Positions 32,796 through 35,417 of a stretch of DNA of 35,417 bases are shown one piece after another. The stretch is taken from positions 1-35,417 of the forward strand of contig CAIJLV010000041.1 in assembly GCA_903821635.1 (NCBI GenBank), written 5' to 3'. The notes beneath the pieces were generated by a model. The model saw only the letters and a list, made by a program, of their open reading frames with translations. It ran no database searches and was not told the origin of the DNA. A program made the translations under genes and the position numbers. Each line of letters begins with the position of its first letter. The first letter of the stretch is position 1. The stretch is from an uncultured Verrucomicrobiota bacterium (GTDB lineage: Bacteria; Verrucomicrobiota; Verrucomicrobiia; Limisphaerales; UBA9464).

Positions 32796-35417
32796 ATGAA
32801 TGCGAATCCAGTGCTCCGATTTCTCCGCCTGCCCACCTTGGCCGCGTGGCTGTGTTTCGGCCTGCACGCCGACGTGTTGGTGGAGTCCGACACCACGGTC
32901 GGCCTCGGCGACCCCAGCCTAGAAGGCCAGCGTGTCATCGTGTCGGGGGCGACCCTGACGCTGGCGGGCCCGCACACCTTTTCCGACCTCATCCTGTCGA
33001 ACCACGCGGTGCTGACCCACGTAGCAGCCCCCCTCGGCCAACCCGCGCAGGCGCTTCGCCTGACGGTCACCGGCCAAGCCCAGATCGACGCCACTTCTCG
33101 CCTCGACGCCAACGGCCTAGGCTACGCCGAAACCAACACGCCCGGCTACGGGGGCAACGGCAACTACGCCGGCGGCGGCGGCGGGCACGGCGGCCGGGGG
33201 CACCGCAGTGCGGGCCTACCCCTCGACTCCGGCGGGGCGGCGTTTGGTTCCGTCTTGGCGCCCGATTCCTGGGGCGGCGCCGGCGGCCACGGGAACAACA
33301 CCGCCGCGGTCGTGCCCGGCGGCGGCGTGGTGCAATTGGAAGTGGGCGGAGAACTCTTCCTCGCAGGCACCCTCCGCGCGGACGGGGCGACGGCTTGGAT
33401 CAACAATCAGGGCGGCGGCGCCGGCGGCACGGTTTACCTCAAGGTCGGCTGGCTGCGGGGCACCGGCGTCATCTCTGCCAATGGCGGCGGCGGCGAATGG
33501 GTGGACGGCGGCGGCGGCGCGGGCGGGCGCATTGCACTGCTCTTCGGCACGAACGAGTTCCACGGCACCCTCACGGCCCACGGCGGCAACGGCGCCGGTC
33601 AGGGCGGGGCAGGCACCCTCTACCTCCAACCTAAGGGCCCCACGCTGGGCGAAGTGCGGATTCAAAATGCGGCCAGCGGCGAATGGACCCCCCTCACGAC
33701 TCCCAGCCCGTTTAACCTCGTGATCGGCCCCCACGCCGTGGTCTATCCGCCACAACCACTAACCGTGGGCACCCTCACACTCCAAGACGGCGGCACGCTC
33801 GTGCAGGCGGCCGGCACCACCAACTTAAGTGTGACGGCGACCGGCGACGTCGTCATCGCCGCCGGCGGGGTTCTGACGGCCGACGGGCGGGGTTATCCCT
33901 TCGGCGCCGACCGCGGTCCGGGCTCTGGCCGCCAAACGGCGTGGGGCGGTTCCGGCGCCGGTCATGGGGGCTGGGGGGCGGACAGCGCCACCGGTGCCCT
34001 CGGCGGCCCCCATTACGGCTCGGTGCTACAACCCGTCGCCATGGGCAGCCAAGGCGGGAACGGCGACGGCGGCCCAGGCACCGCGGGCGGCGGCGCCATT
34101 CGCCTCCACGTCGCCGGGCGGGTCACGGTGCACGGCCGCCTTTCAGCCGATGGCGCCGGCGCCCCGCCCAACAACGCCGGCGGCGGCTCCGGGGGAAGCC
34201 TTTGGATCTCCGCCCACACCCTCACCGGGACCGGCCACATTCGTGCCCACGGGGCGGCAGGCGAATGGGTGGACGGCGGGGGCGGCGCCGGCGGCCGCAT
34301 CGCGCTCTACTACGTGCACAACGAATTCGCCGGCCCGCTGACCGCCACCGGCGCCAGCGGGGCTGGGGTCGGGGGCGCCGGAACGATCTACACCAAGGGC
34401 GAATCAGAACCGCAGGGCGAACTGTTCATCGGCAACGGCGGCCACGCCGGCAACTTCACCGCGCTCCCCTCGCCCGAAGCCTACCGCGTCGTCCTCGGCG
34501 GGCGCGCCAACGTCTATCCCGAAACCGCGCTCACGCTTGCCCGACTGGACCTCGTCGGGGCGTCCCAACTCACCCACCTGCGCGGACAGACCAACCTCCA
34601 ACTGGTGGTCAACGGCGACGTGTTGATTGCCGCCGACTCCACCCTCCATGCCGACGGCCGCGGTTACCCCCTCGGTGAAGACCCCGGCCCCGGAGCCGGC
34701 CAACAAACTGCTTGGGGCGGATCCGGCGGCGGCCACGGCGGCTGGGGTGGCTCCAGCGCCACCGGGGCCGCCGGCGGCTGGGCTTACGACTCAATCTTGG
34801 AGCCCGTGCGGCTGGGCAGCCAAGGCGGTCCCAGCGACAGCGGCCCGGGCACAGCGGGCGGCGGCGCCATCCGCTTGATCGTGGGCGGCCAACTCGCCGT
34901 GCTCGGCCAACTTTCCGCGGATGGCGCGGGCAGTCCGGTCAACAACGCCGGCGGCGGCGCGGGCGGCAGTGTCTGGATCACCGCCCAAACTCTGACCGGC
35001 AACGGGCTCATCCGCGCTCAAGGCGGACCCGGCGAATGGGTGGATGGCGGCGGGGGCGGCGGCGGCCGTATCGCGCTGTATTTCGCCACCAACACCTTCA
35101 CCGGCACCGTGGCCGCGCCCGGCGGCCCCGCGCGGCGCGGCGGGGCCGGAACTCTCTACCAACGCCAGCTCGGTAGCGCATTCGGCCAACTGCTAATCCA
35201 CAACGGCGGCGAATGGGGCAACTACACGCCGCTGACTTCGCCCGAACCCTTTCACGTGATTCTTGCGGAAAATGCCGCCGTGTTTCCCGAGTCCGCCTTA
35301 ACGGTGCAGGAGTTGGAAATCCGGGCCAACAGCACCCTCACCCACCTCCCCGGGCAAACCCGGGTGGACCTCCAAGTGCTCCACAATCTGACCGTGGCCG
35401 CCGGCGGCCGAATCGAC
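32796..35417 (+). CDS. Giant secreted glycine-rich tandem-repeat protein (5' part, runs off window)
   Basis: An open frame of 874 codons from ATG 32796 to the window end with no stop, so the gene is truncated here. Signal peptide MNANPVLRFLRLPTLAAWLC, cleavage near HADV. The rest is built of about 257-residue repeats (see the repeat feature). Each has a short beta strand pair (DVLIAADSTLHADGRGYP), a glycine-rich core (GGGHGGWGGSSATG), GGGAIRL, NNAGGGAGGSVWI, GEWVDGGGGGGGRIALYF and a closing VYPETALTL-type segment. Glycine-rich blocks with few charged residues suggest a beta-helix or fibrous exported adhesin or matrix protein, but no known family is recognised and no anchor is visible. Base use is extremely GGC/GCC-rich. 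Confidence 0.8.
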   Translation, partial: MNANPVLRFLRLPTLAAWLCFGLHADVLVESDTTVGLGDPSLEGQRVIVSGATLTLAGPHTFSDLILSNHAVLTHVAAPLGQPAQALRLTVTGQAQIDATSRLDANGLGYAETNTPGYGGNGNYAGGGGGHGGRGHRSAGLPLDSGGAAFGSVLAPDSWGGAGGHGNNTAAVVPGGGVVQLEVGGELFLAGTLRADGATAWINNQGGGAGGTVYLKVGWLRGTGVISANGGGGEWVDGGGGAGGRIALLFGTNEFHGTLTAHGGNGAGQGGAGTLYLQPKGPTLGEVRIQNAASGEWTPLTTPSPFNLVIGPHAVVYPPQPLTVGTLTLQDGGTLVQAAGTTNLSVTATGDVVIAAGGVLTADGRGYPFGADRGPGSGRQTAWGGSGAGHGGWGADSATGALGGPHYGSVLQPVAMGSQGGNGDGGPGTAGGGAIRLHVAGRVTVHGRLSADGAGAPPNNAGGGSGGSLWISAHTLTGTGHIRAHGAAGEWVDGGGGAGGRIALYYVHNEFAGPLTATGASGAGVGGAGTIYTKGESEPQGELFIGNGGHAGNFTALPSPEAYRVVLGGRANVYPETALTLARLDLVGASQLTHLRGQTNLQLVVNGDVLIAADSTLHADGRGYPLGEDPGPGAGQQTAWGGSGGGHGGWGGSSATGAAGGWAYDSILEPVRLGSQGGPSDSGPGTAGGGAIRLIVGGQLAVLGQLSADGAGSPVNNAGGGAGGSVWITAQTLTGNGLIRAQGGPGEWVDGGGGGGGRIALYFATNTFTGTVAAPGGPARRGGAGTLYQRQLGSAFGQLLIHNGGEWGNYTPLTSPEPFHVILAENAAVFPESALTVQELEIRANSTLTHLPGQTRVDLQVLHNLTVAAGGRID
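33063..35417 (+). repeat. In-frame coding tandem repeat of about 770 bp
   Basis: Units start near 33063, 33831, 34602 and 35371. The core GAATGGGTGGA motif occurs at 33495, 34263 and 35034, 768 and 771 bp apart, so the period is 256-257 codons and always in frame. Three full units and the start of a fourth are present. Units 2 and 3 are visibly more alike than unit 1. The array continues beyond the window. Confidence 0.85.

Noticed and set aside
33208..35189. Several overlapping ORFs of 125-245 codons on both strands inside the glycine-rich region.
   Set aside because: They are Arg/Pro/Ala-rich frames opposite or out of frame with the 874-codon repeat protein, created by GGC/GCC repeats.

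Overview
The window is GC-rich, gene-dense bacterial DNA, most consistent with a verrucomicrobial chromosome (Limisphaerales/Opitutae-like). This is an inference from the protein repertoire: CotH-family secreted proteins with Gly/Pro-rich tracts, a PEP-CTERM protein with the signature VPEPQTW, TSP3-like Ca-binding secreted proteins, a propeller/helical secreted protein beside an SSS symporter, and an orphan EboE. No rRNA, tRNA, CRISPR array, insertion sequence or phage gene was found.

Layout. 4-1479 (-) is a POT peptide transporter, divergent from a conserved hypothetical gene at 1571-2791 (+). 2836-10166 (-) is an envelope cluster: a transmembrane Ser/Thr kinase with an extracytoplasmic dCache-like sensor, two secreted CotH-family kinases (one with a lamin-tail domain, one with an EF-hand and collagen-like tract), and a secreted four-EF-hand protein. 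Divergent from it, 10399-12644 (+) encodes an OmpR-type response regulator and histidine kinase with a 4-bp ATGA overlap. A 19-bp motif (TTTGTTAAGC-N3-GGTAAA) occurs upstream of the regulator and upstream of the nearest CotH gene, suggesting that the two-component system controls the cluster. 12708-14646 holds housekeeping genes (Nif3-like, YgfZ). 14636-15787 (-) is a lower-GC acyltransferase-3 gene that looks acquired. 16136-20424 pairs a secreted propeller/helical protein with a sodium:solute symporter. 20453-24743 carries a small hypothetical, a squalene/phytoene synthase-like enzyme with a proline-rich insert, an NDUFA9-like SDR, a small WWF-motif protein and an EboE-like TIM-barrel protein. 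24826-29798 holds a beta-lactamase-fold hydrolase, two exported proteins on the minus strand, an alpha/beta hydrolase and a GNAT acetyltransferase.

32447 to 29865 (-) is a sugar-acid module: SMP-30 lactonase, 2-dehydro-3-deoxygalactonokinase and the matching aldolase. This is most of a De Ley-Doudoroff-type route, but the dehydrogenase and dehydratase are absent from the window.

From 32796 to the right edge runs one open frame of 874 codons with no stop. It encodes a secreted glycine-rich protein built of about 257-residue tandem repeats, continues beyond the window, and is the most striking structure here. The best candidates for something new are this repeat protein and the CotH/EF-hand/kinase/two-component locus, whose members share Gly/Pro/Arg-rich extracytoplasmic inserts.
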